Source of the DNA: Ruminococcus sp.
GTDB lineage: Bacteria; Bacillota; Clostridia; Oscillospirales; Acutalibacteraceae
Reading direction: 5' to 3'
Assembly: GCA_017433905.1 (NCBI GenBank)
Contig: JAFRGI010000021.1
Location: forward strand, 1-64,000
DNA length: 64,000 nt
Shown: piece after piece, positions 8,238-17,301 of the stretch
Layout of the letters: each line of letters starts with the position of its first letter
Numbering within the stretch: the first letter of the stretch is position 1
The notes under the pieces: model-generated
Told to the model about the DNA's origin: nothing
Database searches by the model: none
What the model saw: only the letters and a program-made list of their open reading frames with translations
Translations under genes and position numbers: made by a program

Positions 8238-9182
8238 ATGGGATTTGATAGATTAATTGAGGGGATCGTCAAAACACAGAATCCCACAGTGGCGGGTCTT
8301 GACCCGAAGCTGGAGTTTGTTCCTGCTTCCATCAAGGAAGCCTGCTTTGCACAGTACGGCAAAACGCTGGAGGGTGCAGCAGCGGCATTGCTCGCCTTTA
8401 ACAAGGCTTTGATTGACAGCTTGTGTGATATTGTTCCTGCGGTGAAACCGCAGGCGGCATATTATGAAATGTACGGATGGCAGGGTGTTAAAGCTCTTTA
8501 CGAGACGATTGCCTATGCGCGTAAAAGGGGCATGTTTGTTATTACGGACGGAAAGAGGAACGACATCGGCACCACCATGGAGGCATACGCTACGGCACAC
8601 CTCGGCGCGACGGATGTCGCGGGTACGAGCGTAGAAGCGTTTGGAGCGGACGCGCTGACCGTCAATGGTTACCTCGGTACGGATGGAATTAAACCGCTTG
8701 CCCATATCTGTGCTGCGCGAGATAAAGGGATTTTTGTCCTTGTCAAAACTTCCAATCCCAGCTCGGGCGAGCTGCAGGATATGAAGATCGAAAACGGTGT
8801 GACGGTTTATGAGCAGATGGGCAGAATGTGCGAAAACTGGGGCGCGGAGTTGATGGGTCAATACGGCTATTCCGCTGTCGGTGCGGTCGTTGGTGCGACA
8901 TATCCGGATCAGCTCGCAGAAATGCGCGCAAAGGCGCCGCACACATTCTTTTTGGTGCCCGGTTACGGTGCGCAGGGCGGCGGCGCGGAGGATGCCAAGA
9001 ACGCTTTTGATCAAAACGGTCTTGGCGCTATTATCAATTCCAGCCGCGGCATTATGTGCGCATGGAAAAATCAGGGACTTACCGAGGAGGAGTTTGCACA
9101 GGCGGCGAGAGCCGAAGCGCTGCGTATGAGAGAGGATATTCTCCATACTATCGGAGAAATCAGCGTAAATAAGAATGATTGA
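8238..9182 (+). CDS. pyrF: Orotidine-5'-phosphate decarboxylase, type 2
   Basis: Decarboxylates OMP to UMP, the last step of de novo UMP synthesis. The 314 residues match the longer type 2 subfamily rather than the roughly 230-residue Bacillus type. The catalytic motif is TDGKRNDIGTT, with the Lys and Asp of the charge network; PTVAGLDPKLE near the start and LVPGYGAQGG near the end are the substrate-phosphate regions. AACGGAGGTAAAAA precedes the ATG. A Rho-independent terminator follows at 9258, ending the transcription unit. Confidence 0.94.
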   Translation: MGFDRLIEGIVKTQNPTVAGLDPKLEFVPASIKEACFAQYGKTLEGAAAALLAFNKALIDSLCDIVPAVKPQAAYYEMYGWQGVKALYETIAYARKRGMFVITDGKRNDIGTTMEAYATAHLGATDVAGTSVEAFGADALTVNGYLGTDGIKPLAHICAARDKGIFVLVKTSNPSSGELQDMKIENGVTVYEQMGRMCENWGAELMGQYGYSAVGAVVGATYPDQLAEMRAKAPHTFFLVPGYGAQGGGAEDAKNAFDQNGLGAIINSSRGIMCAWKNQGLTEEEFAQAARAEALRMREDILHTIGEISVNKND

Positions 9183-9257
9183 TTCCGCCGTTGATCAACG
9201 TTGCGGACAGAAGGAACCCTTAAACGCCCGCGGCGGAGAGTTATTTAAAGTGCTTGA

Positions 9258-9293
9258 CAGAGGTCTGACAGTTTTGTCAGGGCTCTGTTTTTT
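9258..9293 (+). terminator. Rho-independent terminator after pyrF
   Basis: CAGAG and CTGACA pair with TGTCAG and CTCTG around a short loop, followed by seven T. It lies in the 304-base gap before serC, which also holds the serC promoter and nothing else I can support. Confidence 0.85.
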
Positions 9294-9382
9294 GATAGCT
9301 TTTTTTGAACGGTTCGGCGGAGGATGTGTTGCCCGGTACGTGACAGACAACAAACAAATTACCGGCGTCTAAATGTTAACTA

Positions 9383-9411
9383 TTGACATTATCTTTGTAA
9401 AAGCGTATAAT
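9383..9411 (+). promoter_or_regulatory. Consensus SigA-type promoter of serC-serA
   Basis: Perfect TTGACA at 9383-9388 and perfect TATAAT at 9406-9411 with a 17-base spacer. The leader to the ATG at 9487 is only about 70 nt and shows no riboswitch or T-box. Confidence 0.9.
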
Positions 9412-9486
9412 TATATGGTAAAATAGGGCATTATGGGGTCAAAGATTCCATTTGCTCCAAGAAATTTATAAGGGAGTTAATTGATA

Positions 9487-10572
9487 ATGGCAAGAGTTTA
9501 TAATTTTTCCGCAGGCCCGTCCATGTTACCCGAGTCTGTGCTAAAAAAAGCAGCCGATGAAATGCTTGATTATGAGGGAAGCGGTCAGAGTGTGATGGAA
9601 ATGTCACACCGCAGCAAGACCTATGATAAAATCATCAAGGACGCAGAGGCGCTTCTCAGAGAAGTGATGAACATTCCCGATAACTATAAGGTTCTTTTTC
9701 TCCAGGGCGGTGGTTCTACCCAGTTTGCGATGGTTGCTCTCAACCTGATGAACAAAAATCATAAGGCTGATTATATTGTTACCGGTCAGTGGGCAAAGAA
9801 GGCACTGCAGGAAGCGCAGCGCTATGGAGACGCAGTTGCCGTTGCGTCTTCTGCTGACAAGACATTTTCTTATATTCCCAAGACCGATAAATCTATGTTT
9901 CGCCCTGACGCGGACTATGTTTATATCTGCATGAATAATACCATTTACGGTACCGTTTATCATGAATTGCCCGACACCGGCGATATTCCGCTGGTTGCAG
10001 ATATTTCTTCCTGTATTGTTTCCGAGCCGATTGATGTTTCCAAGTTTGGTTTGCTTTTTGCCGGTGCACAGAAAAATATGTCCGGCGCAGGTGTAACGAT
10101 TGTGATTGTACGTGAGGATTTGATCGGCAACGCAATGGATATTACACCGACAATGCTCAATTACAAAACGCACGCAGATGCGGCATCTCTCTATAATACG
10201 CCGCCCTGCTACGCGATTTATGTAGCAAAGCTCGTCCTTGAGTGGATCAAGAATGAGGTTGGCGGTATGGAGAAGATGAAGGAGCTTAACGAAAAGAAGG
10301 CAAAGCTTCTTTATGATTTCCTCGACAGCTCCGAGATGTTCAAGGGTACGGTCGTTCCGGAGGATCGTTCTTTGATGAATGTTCCCTTTGTTACGGGCGA
10401 TGCAGACCTTGATGCAAAGTTTGTCAAGGAGAGCACAGAGGCAGGATTGGTTAACCTCAAGGGTCACCGTACCGTCGGCGGGATGCGCGCCTCTATCTAT
10501 AACGCTATGCCGTACGAGGGCGTTGTTGCGCTTGTTGAGTTTATGAAGAAGTTCGAGGCTGAAAATAAATAA
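9487..10572 (+). CDS. serC: Phosphoserine aminotransferase
   Basis: Transfers the amino group from glutamate to 3-phosphohydroxypyruvate in the serine pathway. The 361-residue class V PLP enzyme opens with the hallmark YNFSAGPSMLPESVL. LFLQGGGSTQFAM binds PLP phosphate, and FAGAQKNMSGAG carries the Schiff-base Lys. The ATG at 9487 is preferred because the AAGGGAG site is about ten bases upstream. serA follows after 16 bases in the same operon and makes this enzyme's substrate. Confidence 0.96.
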   Translation: MARVYNFSAGPSMLPESVLKKAADEMLDYEGSGQSVMEMSHRSKTYDKIIKDAEALLREVMNIPDNYKVLFLQGGGSTQFAMVALNLMNKNHKADYIVTGQWAKKALQEAQRYGDAVAVASSADKTFSYIPKTDKSMFRPDADYVYICMNNTIYGTVYHELPDTGDIPLVADISSCIVSEPIDVSKFGLLFAGAQKNMSGAGVTIVIVREDLIGNAMDITPTMLNYKTHADAASLYNTPPCYAIYVAKLVLEWIKNEVGGMEKMKELNEKKAKLLYDFLDSSEMFKGTVVPEDRSLMNVPFVTGDADLDAKFVKESTEAGLVNLKGHRTVGGMRASIYNAMPYEGVVALVEFMKKFEAENK

Positions 10573-10588
10573 TAAAGGACTGATTTCT

Positions 10589-11731
10589 ATGTATCAAGTA
10601 CTCAAGTTAAATAAAATCGCCGCTGTCGGAACGGAACGTCTCGGTGCGGAATACAGCTGTGCAGACAGCGTGGAGAATCCCGATGCGATTCTGGTGCGTT
10701 CTGCTGCCATGCATGATATGACTTTCGGTGCCAACCTCCTCGCCATTGCCAGAGCCGGTGCAGGTACCAACAATATTCCCAAGGATGTTTGTTCCGAACA
10801 GGGCATAGTGGTATTCAATACACCCGGCGCAAATGCCAATGCGGTCAAGGAGCTGGTGCTTGCAGGACTGCTGCTTTCCTCGAGAAAGGTTGTTGAGGGT
10901 ATTGAATGGGCAAAGACACTGAAGGGTAACGGCGATGCCGTCGGTAAGATGGTGGAAAAGGGCAAGAGCCAATTTGTCGGTCCCGAAATCATGGGCAAGA
11001 CGCTCGGCGTGATCGGTCTCGGTGCAATCGGTATTCTGGTTGCGAATGCAGCAGCAGCGCTCGGCATGAAAGTAGTCGGTTTTGATCCCTTTATGTCCGT
11101 TCCCAATGCGCTCAAGCTCGATCCGCAGGTCAAGCTGCTCAAGAGCAACGAGGAAGTTATGACAGCCTGTGATTATCTCTCCATCCACGTTCCGCTCACT
11201 CCGGAGACCAAGGATATGGTAGATGCGAAGATGATTGCCAACATGAAGGACGGCGTGCGTATTCTCAATTACAGCCGTGACGGTTTGGTAAACGCCGATG
11301 CGGTGCTGGATGCACTCAAGAGCGGCAAGGTCGCTAAGTATGTCACGGATTTTGGCAACGACAAGCTTCTCTGTGAGGAAAACGTGATTGTGCTGCCGCA
11401 CCTCGGCGCTTCCACACCCGAATCAGAGGATAATTGCGCGGTAATGGCATGCGACCAGATTAAGGATTACCTTGAGAACGGTAACATCGTCAACTCTGTC
11501 AATTTCCCTGCGCTGTCTCTCCCGAGAACAGCCGAAAACAGAGTTTGTGTGCTCTACAAGGATGCTCCCGATCTGATGAAACAGGTGTTGGCTGCTGTCG
11601 GCGGTAACGTTGCGAACATGCTCAGCAATACGCGCGGCGGCTATGGTTATGCGATTATCGATGTTAACGGAAGTGTCGATGCGGACAAGATTGCGTTGGT
11701 TGATGGTGTCATCCGTGTTAGAGCGCTTTAA
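10589..11731 (+). CDS. serA: D-3-phosphoglycerate dehydrogenase, short ACT-containing type
   Basis: Oxidises 3-phosphoglycerate to 3-phosphohydroxypyruvate, the first committed step of serine synthesis. The 380 residues contain the NAD-binding LGVIGLGAIGILVAN, the substrate RAGAGTNNIP, the catalytic Arg region NYSRDGLV and the catalytic His of LPHLGAST. The C-terminal stretch (VLYKDAPDLMKQVLAAVGGN) looks like a compact ACT domain, so serine feedback is possible. It is shorter than the roughly 530-residue SerA of Bacillus. Directly downstream of serC and followed by a terminator. Confidence 0.94.
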   Translation: MYQVLKLNKIAAVGTERLGAEYSCADSVENPDAILVRSAAMHDMTFGANLLAIARAGAGTNNIPKDVCSEQGIVVFNTPGANANAVKELVLAGLLLSSRKVVEGIEWAKTLKGNGDAVGKMVEKGKSQFVGPEIMGKTLGVIGLGAIGILVANAAAALGMKVVGFDPFMSVPNALKLDPQVKLLKSNEEVMTACDYLSIHVPLTPETKDMVDAKMIANMKDGVRILNYSRDGLVNADAVLDALKSGKVAKYVTDFGNDKLLCEENVIVLPHLGASTPESEDNCAVMACDQIKDYLENGNIVNSVNFPALSLPRTAENRVCVLYKDAPDLMKQVLAAVGGNVANMLSNTRGGYGYAIIDVNGSVDADKIALVDGVIRVRAL

Positions 11732-11768
11732 GGCGAGCGATATTTAGAAAATGATGATATCATTTTAT

Positions 11769-11800
11769 AGGCGGGTTTCGGTTCGCCTTTTTCTTTTTTA
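11769..11800 (+). terminator. Rho-independent terminator after serA
   Basis: AGGCGGG pairs with TTCGCCT around a short loop, followed by a T-rich run (TTTTCTTTTTT). It ends the serC-serA unit ahead of the convergent spoVAC. Confidence 0.75.
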
Positions 11801-11875
11801 GGACAGACAGCGCGGTGCGTTTTTGTATATCGGTATCCCGTGTCTGCCGGAGGGTTTGAAAAAAACGATGTCTCA

Positions 11876-12328
11876 TTAAAAAAGTGTTATTCCGAACAGA
11901 TGGAGCACCCAAAAAATTACACCGCAAAGCGTCGCGGCAGCGGTGCCGTAGACAATCACGGGTCCTGCGATAATGAACATTTTTGCACCCAGTCCCGTAA
12001 TCCATCCCTCGGTTTTGAATTCAAGTGCAGCAGCGGACATGGCGTTGGCAAAGCCTGTGATCGGCACCAGCGTGCCGGCTCCTGCATGCTTTGCAAGCTT
12101 GTCGTATACCCCGAGAAAGGTCATCAGTACGCCGAGAAAAATCAGCGAAACAGAGGTCATGGTTTTTGCTGTCTCCTCTTGCAATCCAAGTACACGCCAG
12201 ATTTCGAGAATGCCCTGACCGACGACGCAGATGCCGCCTCCGATGAGGAAGGCGGAAAGACAATTTACGGCGCTTTTGGATTTCGGTGAATTTCGTTTTA
12301 CGATCGCACTGTATGCTTGTGGTGTCAT
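11876..12328 (-). CDS. spoVAC: Stage V sporulation protein AC-type membrane protein
   Basis: A 150-residue hydrophobic SpoVA protein, part of the spore inner-membrane channel for Ca-dipicolinate in the family's known members. It shows the SpoVAC N-terminal hydrophilic lead of about 18 residues, FLIGGGICVVGQG, GVYDKLAKHAGAGTLVPITG, FANAMSAAALEFKTEG and about four membrane segments. Length and N-terminus favour SpoVAC over SpoVAE. AAAAAGGAGTCG lies upstream. In most spore formers spoVAC is followed by spoVAD and spoVAE; here it stands alone, convergent with serA. Confidence 0.88.
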   Translation of the reverse strand: MTPQAYSAIVKRNSPKSKSAVNCLSAFLIGGGICVVGQGILEIWRVLGLQEETAKTMTSVSLIFLGVLMTFLGVYDKLAKHAGAGTLVPITGFANAMSAAALEFKTEGWITGLGAKMFIIAGPVIVYGTAAATLCGVIFWVLHLFGITLF

Positions 12329-12461
12329 CCAATCGACTCCTTTTTCATAATCTGTACCGTTATTATTCTCACTGTCGCCCGAATTATGTTTATTTTATCA
12401 CTTTATTTTTTGAGGGTAATGTAGTATAATAACTATATATATGTTAAAAGGGGGAGTGGAC

Positions 12462-13586
12462 TTGCATTATCTCGACAACAGTGCGACAACAGCTGTGTCG
12501 CCTGCGGCGGCACAAAAAGCAATGAAGTTGATGACGTGCTGTTTTGGCAATCCCTCTTCGCTCCATGCCTTGGGAATTCGCGCAGAGCATGAGTTACAGG
12601 CTGCACGCGAGACGGTTGCAGGAACGATCGGTGCAGACAGCCGCGAAATTATCTTTACGTCGGGCGGCACCGAGGCGAATAACCTTGCCGTTTTCGGCGC
12701 ATCGGAGGCAAAGCGGCGCACTTGTAAACGGGTTGTTGTTTCATCTGTTGAGCACAGCAGCGTACGGGAGGCAGCACAGAAGCTTTCGGATGAGGGATGG
12801 GAGGTCGTGCAGATTCCTCCTGCGACAGACGGTTCCGTTCGTCCGGCAGACGTCGCGGCGGCGGTGACAGACCACACGGCGCTGGTGTCCGTCATGCTCG
12901 TCAACAACGAAACGGGTGTCGTCAATCCCGTCGAAGAGATTTTTGAGGCAGTGCACTTGAAAAACCGCCAGACCATTTGCCATACCGACGCTGTGCAGGC
13001 GTTTGGAAAGCTGGATTTTGGTGTCAAACGGCTCGGCGCGGACTTGCTGACTGTTAGCGCGCACAAGGTGCACGCGCCCAAGGGGTGCGGCGCGCTTTTT
13101 GTGAGAAAAGGCGTGCGGATCCTGCCGCGTCAGATCGGCGGCGAGCAGGAGCGGCGTTTACGCGGCGGCACAGAGCCTCTTCCTGCTGTTGCAGCGTTCG
13201 GTGTGGCGTGCGGTGAGTTTCAGACGGAGGCAAATCTGGCAACGGTTCGTTCGCTTAACGCCTATGCACGGGAAAAGCTTCTCTCCATTGACGGTGTTGT
13301 GTGTAATTCTCCTGAAAATGCCTTGCCTTATGTGCTCAATATTTCGGCAGGTCGGGTTCGCAGCGAAACGATGCTGCATTTTTTGGAGGAACGCGGGGTT
13401 TACGTTTCCTCGGGCAGCGCATGCGCCAAGGGTAAACCCAGTTATGTGCTCCGTGCGATGGGCTTTGAGCAGAAACGTGCGGACAGTGCGCTGCGCGTCA
13501 GCTTTTCCAAGAACAATACTACAAAAGATGTCGACGCATTAGTCGAGGGAATCGCCCTCGGACTGCAAACGTTGGCGTACAGATAA
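12462..13586 (+). CDS. Cysteine desulfurase, NifS/IscS-like
   Basis: Takes sulfur from cysteine to a protein persulfide. This 374-residue class V PLP enzyme has the N-terminal HYLDNSATT, the PLP Lys in SAHKVHAPKGCGAL, and the catalytic Cys in SSGSACAKGKPS. I place the start at the TTG at 12462 because AAGGGGGAG lies six bases before it and the family begins with (M)xYLDN. The ATG at 12441 has no ribosome binding site and would sit upstream of it. thiI follows after 18 bases, so this is likely the dedicated sulfur donor for ThiI, as NifZ is in Bacillus. Confidence 0.92.
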   Translation: MHYLDNSATTAVSPAAAQKAMKLMTCCFGNPSSLHALGIRAEHELQAARETVAGTIGADSREIIFTSGGTEANNLAVFGASEAKRRTCKRVVVSSVEHSSVREAAQKLSDEGWEVVQIPPATDGSVRPADVAAAVTDHTALVSVMLVNNETGVVNPVEEIFEAVHLKNRQTICHTDAVQAFGKLDFGVKRLGADLLTVSAHKVHAPKGCGALFVRKGVRILPRQIGGEQERRLRGGTEPLPAVAAFGVACGEFQTEANLATVRSLNAYAREKLLSIDGVVCNSPENALPYVLNISAGRVRSETMLHFLEERGVYVSSGSACAKGKPSYVLRAMGFEQKRADSALRVSFSKNNTTKDVDALVEGIALGLQTLAYR

Positions 13587-13604
13587 ATACGGATAACGAA
13601 AACC

Positions 13605-14777
13605 ATGAAAGAAATCTTATTATTAAAAGACGGTGAGATAGTCCTTAAGGGACTGAATCGCCGACAGTTTGAGGATGTCCTCATTCGCAATATTAAATAT
13701 GCTCTGAAGGGGCTGGGCGGCTTCCAAATCAAGTCTGCGCAGTCGACGATCTATATTGTGCCGCAATCCGAGGATGTTGACTTAGACGAGGCGGTTGACC
13801 GCATTTCCCGTGTATTCGGACTGGTGTCTTTTTCACGTGCGGCGATGTGTCCCGAAAAGACGCTCGATTCCGTTCTGGCAACCGCGCCTGTCTATTTGGA
13901 AAAGATGCTTTGTGCCGCCAAAACCTTCAAGGTTGAGGCGAAACGCAGTGATAAGCAGTTTCCTTACAAGTCTCCCGAGATTTGCCGCGAAGCCGGCGGC
14001 GCGCTGCTCGCGAAATATCCACACCTTAAGGTGGATGTGCATCATCCCGATGTGACGGTTTATGTGGAGATTCGTGACTTCGGCGCTTATGTTCACGCCG
14101 ATCCCATCCGCGGGGCAGGGGGTATTCCCGTCGGCACGGGAGGCAGAGCGGTTATTTTGATCAGCGGCGGTATTGATTCTCCGGTCGCGGCGTACATGAT
14201 GGCGAAACGCGGCGTGAAGCTGACTGCCGTTCACTTCGCCAGTCCGCCCTATACCAGTCAGAGAGCGGAGGAAAAGGTTGTCAGGCTTTTGCAAAAGGTT
14301 AGCCGTTACGCGGGTCCGATGCGCCTGTACACGGTTCCTTTTACAAAAATGCAGGAAAAGCTCCGTGACGATTGCCCCGAGGAATTGTTTACAATTATTA
14401 TGCGTCGTTTGATGATGCAGATTTCCGAGAAAATCGCTAAACAGCGCGAATGCGGTGCCTTGATCACGGGAGAGAGTCTCGGTCAGGTTGCCAGCCAGAC
14501 GATCGGTGCGCTGGGCTGTACCGACGAGGCAACCGATATGGTTGTGTTTCGTCCGCTGATTGGCATGGATAAGCAGGAGATCATTAACCTTGCTTACAAG
14601 ATTGATACTTACGATATTTCTATCGAGCCTTATGAGGATTGCTGCACAGTTTTTACACCGCGGCATCCGCACACCAAGCCGATTCTCAAATTCGTTAAAT
14701 CGGCTCAGGAGCAGGCGGATTTTGAGCCCCTCATTGAGGAAGCTATGGAGCATCTGAAAATAACCTATATCGAATAA
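13605..14777 (+). CDS. thiI: tRNA 4-thiouridine synthase ThiI, without rhodanese domain
   Basis: Adenylates and thiolates U8 of tRNA and may also serve thiazole synthesis. The 390 residues comprise an N-terminal ferredoxin-like part, a THUMP domain (about 60-165) and a PP-loop ATPase (ILISGGIDSPVAAYM near residue 185). The DCCTVFTPRHPHTKP motif near the end is typical of ThiI. The C-terminal rhodanese domain of E. coli ThiI is absent, as in Bacillus, where the partner cysteine desulfurase supplies sulfur directly. Co-transcribed with the upstream desulfurase. Confidence 0.95.
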   Translation: MKEILLLKDGEIVLKGLNRRQFEDVLIRNIKYALKGLGGFQIKSAQSTIYIVPQSEDVDLDEAVDRISRVFGLVSFSRAAMCPEKTLDSVLATAPVYLEKMLCAAKTFKVEAKRSDKQFPYKSPEICREAGGALLAKYPHLKVDVHHPDVTVYVEIRDFGAYVHADPIRGAGGIPVGTGGRAVILISGGIDSPVAAYMMAKRGVKLTAVHFASPPYTSQRAEEKVVRLLQKVSRYAGPMRLYTVPFTKMQEKLRDDCPEELFTIIMRRLMMQISEKIAKQRECGALITGESLGQVASQTIGALGCTDEATDMVVFRPLIGMDKQEIINLAYKIDTYDISIEPYEDCCTVFTPRHPHTKPILKFVKSAQEQADFEPLIEEAMEHLKITYIE

Positions 14778-14876
14778 GTAAGGGGCGAACCGTGGACTTA
14801 TCGGTACGTACCGGTGCTTTGCTCGCTTCATAACATATACGGACCGCTGAACAACCACCCACTATAACGGAGGGAA

Positions 14877-16844
14877 ATGACCGTAGTGTATATTGAAATT
14901 TTATCCGTCAGCAAAAAGAAAGAGCAGGATAACCTGACCGACCGTGAGGACGAGCTGCGCCGAACCCTTGCGAAATACGGCTATACGCTGAAGGCGATCA
15001 AAAAAACCGTCATGCACCCAACGCTGATCAATACTGCACTTAACGCAATTGCGAAGGCGGATGAAAAGCCCGACATGGTGATTATTGCCAATGGTCTGCG
15101 CACCAAGGATGACACCTCTTTCAAAAAGTATTTTGTGGAGACGGTGTCCGCTGCGGAACGTGCAGAAAATCCATCCGTACCCAAGCGTTATTGGCAGGAT
15201 CGCCGCAAGGAATTTGCCGAGGCAAAACAACGCGGAGCCGACAAAGATGAGCTTGCCGCCCTCGAAAAGAAATACACCCTCACCCGGCACAAAGCAAAAG
15301 TTTTTTCACTCGGTGATTTCGGAGAGGGATATCGCGGGTACTGCTTTGTTTATAAGGGGATTCGCGTTGCGGCAACGCCGAAAGCAGAACTGACCGGCAG
15401 GGATTTTGCCGATGTTGCCGCGCTTGCGGCTGTGCGTACGACGGAGATTTTTGAAAATTCTGCGGACGACTATCCCGATGGCTTCGGTACGGAACCGTAC
15501 GTTCCGCCTAAAACCGATTTTGTCAGCCGTTATGTGCCGCTGCGCAGCGACGACAAAAAGGAAGTTGCACGCAAGTTTTCTGTGATAGCTATGGCGCTGG
15601 TATTTGTGTGTGCGTTTTCGTTTTTGATGTACAATATGGTTTTTCTCAGTCTCCAAAACGAGCAGCTCAATAACGAGATTCAAAAAATCGCTCACCGCGA
15701 GGATCGTTCCGACGATAACCATGCGCCCGATGTGGACGGGGGGAGCGGTATCGACTGGGACGAGCTGTTGCGCATCAATCCCGAGATTGTGGGCTGGATA
15801 TATATTAACGATACAAAAATCGACTACCCCGTTCTTTGGCATAAGGGAGACGATATGTACAGCCAGTATTACCTCAATCATAACTATAAGGGTGACTGGG
15901 ATTCCTACGGTACGATTTTTCTGGATTACCGCTGTACAGAGGGAACCGGCAGCAAGAACATTGTGATGCACGGTCATCATATGAACGACGGTTCGATGTT
16001 TGGCAATCTTATGAGCTATGCCGGCATGTCGGCGAATCTTGATTTCTATAAGGAAGCGCCCGTGGTTGAATTCGACACGCCCAAGGCAGACGGCAAGTAT
16101 AAGATTATTTCCGTATTCAAGACGAATACGCTATCCAGTCAGGGTGAATTCTTCAATTACATGATCGGCAGCTTCCAGAACGAAAAGGATTTTATGAACT
16201 ATGTGTACAATGTCCGGGTCCGTTCATTGATTGATTGTCCCGTTGACGTTAATGAGGATGATGAGCTGATTACACTTTCTACCTGTTCATACGAGTTTAC
16301 CAATTTTCGCACGGTAGTGGTTGCGCGTCGTGTGCGCATCGGCGAGGATTCCGGAGTGGACGTTGATAAAGCATCTGTTAACAGTAACGCGGTTTGGCCG
16401 GAGGTGTACTACAATGCCTACGGCGGTTCGCGCCCGAAGGTGACGGATTTTGTAACAGCCTATGAAGCGAAGGAGATTGACTGGTACGACGGCAAGTTTG
16501 ATTTTAAGGATCAGAAGGTTACTTCCACCACGGACGAGGATGAAACTTCCACGGCTGAAAAGGACACTCAAAAAACACCTACCACTACGGCAGAGCCGAC
16601 AACGGAGCTGCGGATTTTCCATACGGTACGTTTCATTAACTATGATGGTACGGAGATCAGCAAGCAGGAAGTGGAGGACGGACGCGCGGCAACCGCGCCG
16701 CCGGATCCCGTCAAGCCGAGCGACGAATATTACGATTATGTGTTTAAGGGCTGGCAGTTGGATTTTGATGTGGTACAGACCGATATGATTATTGCGCCGC
16801 ATTTTGAAGCTGTGCGCAAAGCCGCTTCCCGGACGGGAACATAG
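14877..16844 (+). CDS. Class B sortase with N-terminal CinA/MoaB-like domain and C-terminal InlB-type repeat
   Basis: A 655-residue membrane transpeptidase-like protein. Residues 1 to about 190 resemble a molybdopterin-binding (MoaB/Mog/CinA N-terminal) fold, with DMVIIANGLRTKDDT in place of the GGxGxTxxD loop, and lie on the cytoplasmic side. A transmembrane helix spans about 234-257, and an extracellular class B sortase domain about 293-490. In the latter, MHGHHM carries the catalytic His367, LSTC the nucleophile Cys470, and NFR the Arg478. After a Thr-rich linker, residues about 595-645 look like an InlB B-repeat (VRFINYDGTEI, VFKGWQLDF). Sortase B joins surface proteins to peptidoglycan; no NPQTN-like substrate is obvious nearby. 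The start is either ATG 14877 (site only 2 bases away) or GTG 14886 (11 bases). Confidence 0.9.
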   Translation: MTVVYIEILSVSKKKEQDNLTDREDELRRTLAKYGYTLKAIKKTVMHPTLINTALNAIAKADEKPDMVIIANGLRTKDDTSFKKYFVETVSAAERAENPSVPKRYWQDRRKEFAEAKQRGADKDELAALEKKYTLTRHKAKVFSLGDFGEGYRGYCFVYKGIRVAATPKAELTGRDFADVAALAAVRTTEIFENSADDYPDGFGTEPYVPPKTDFVSRYVPLRSDDKKEVARKFSVIAMALVFVCAFSFLMYNMVFLSLQNEQLNNEIQKIAHREDRSDDNHAPDVDGGSGIDWDELLRINPEIVGWIYINDTKIDYPVLWHKGDDMYSQYYLNHNYKGDWDSYGTIFLDYRCTEGTGSKNIVMHGHHMNDGSMFGNLMSYAGMSANLDFYKEAPVVEFDTPKADGKYKIISVFKTNTLSSQGEFFNYMIGSFQNEKDFMNYVYNVRVRSLIDCPVDVNEDDELITLSTCSYEFTNFRTVVVARRVRIGEDSGVDVDKASVNSNAVWPEVYYNAYGGSRPKVTDFVTAYEAKEIDWYDGKFDFKDQKVTSTTDEDETSTAEKDTQKTPTTTAEPTTELRIFHTVRFINYDGTEISKQEVEDGRAATAPPDPVKPSDEYYDYVFKGWQLDFDVVQTDMIIAPHFEAVRKAASRTGT

Positions 16845-16853
16845 GAGGTGCAT

Positions 16854-17258
16854 ATGGACTGCTCTGTGATTTATTACGCGGCGCGGAAAACCTCTTTCTG
16901 TGAAAAAACACTGAAAAGGTGTTTTTCGCCGCTGCATTGGAGGATTAGCACGGCTGGTTTCGCCAACGGTGCGCAGGATTTGGGCGAGCGGCTGATAGCT
17001 GCATTTGACTCCGGTGAGATCTGCGTCGTGGTCGGCGGACTGAATTTTTCCGATGATCGGTCAGCGGTACGCATTATTTCTCACGCTGCTGTTAACAGCC
17101 AACCCGATTTGGTCAGGCGTCTGCTTTGCAGGGGCGGCTGCGGTTACCTGTTGTGTGCGGGCGGTCAGCTGTTATTGTTGCTGCCCGACGAGCCTGCACA
17201 GATTGAGGAAATTATGTGCGGTAACATCAGTAAATTTATCCGAAACGCAATACGATAA
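16854..17258 (+). CDS. Small MoaB/CinA-like protein, function unknown
   Basis: A 134-residue protein. The middle and end (ICVVVGGLNFSDDRSAVRII, then GYLLCAGGQLLLLLPDEPAQ) resemble the GGxGxxxDD loop and the LPGxP-like end of MoaB/Mog/CinA domains. The N-terminal beta strand of that fold is degenerate. It starts 9 bases after the sortase gene stop with an excellent ATAGGAGGTGCAT site. Its neighbour upstream carries a related domain fused to the sortase, so the pair may act together; that is inference. It is too short for a complete molybdopterin adenylyltransferase and no moa or moe gene is present, so a cofactor role is doubtful. Confidence 0.7.
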   Translation: MDCSVIYYAARKTSFCEKTLKRCFSPLHWRISTAGFANGAQDLGERLIAAFDSGEICVVVGGLNFSDDRSAVRIISHAAVNSQPDLVRRLLCRGGCGYLLCAGGQLLLLLPDEPAQIEEIMCGNISKFIRNAIR

Positions 17259-17301
17259 AATAATAACAATATTATATTAAAGAAAAGCGAGGGTATATGA
17301 T

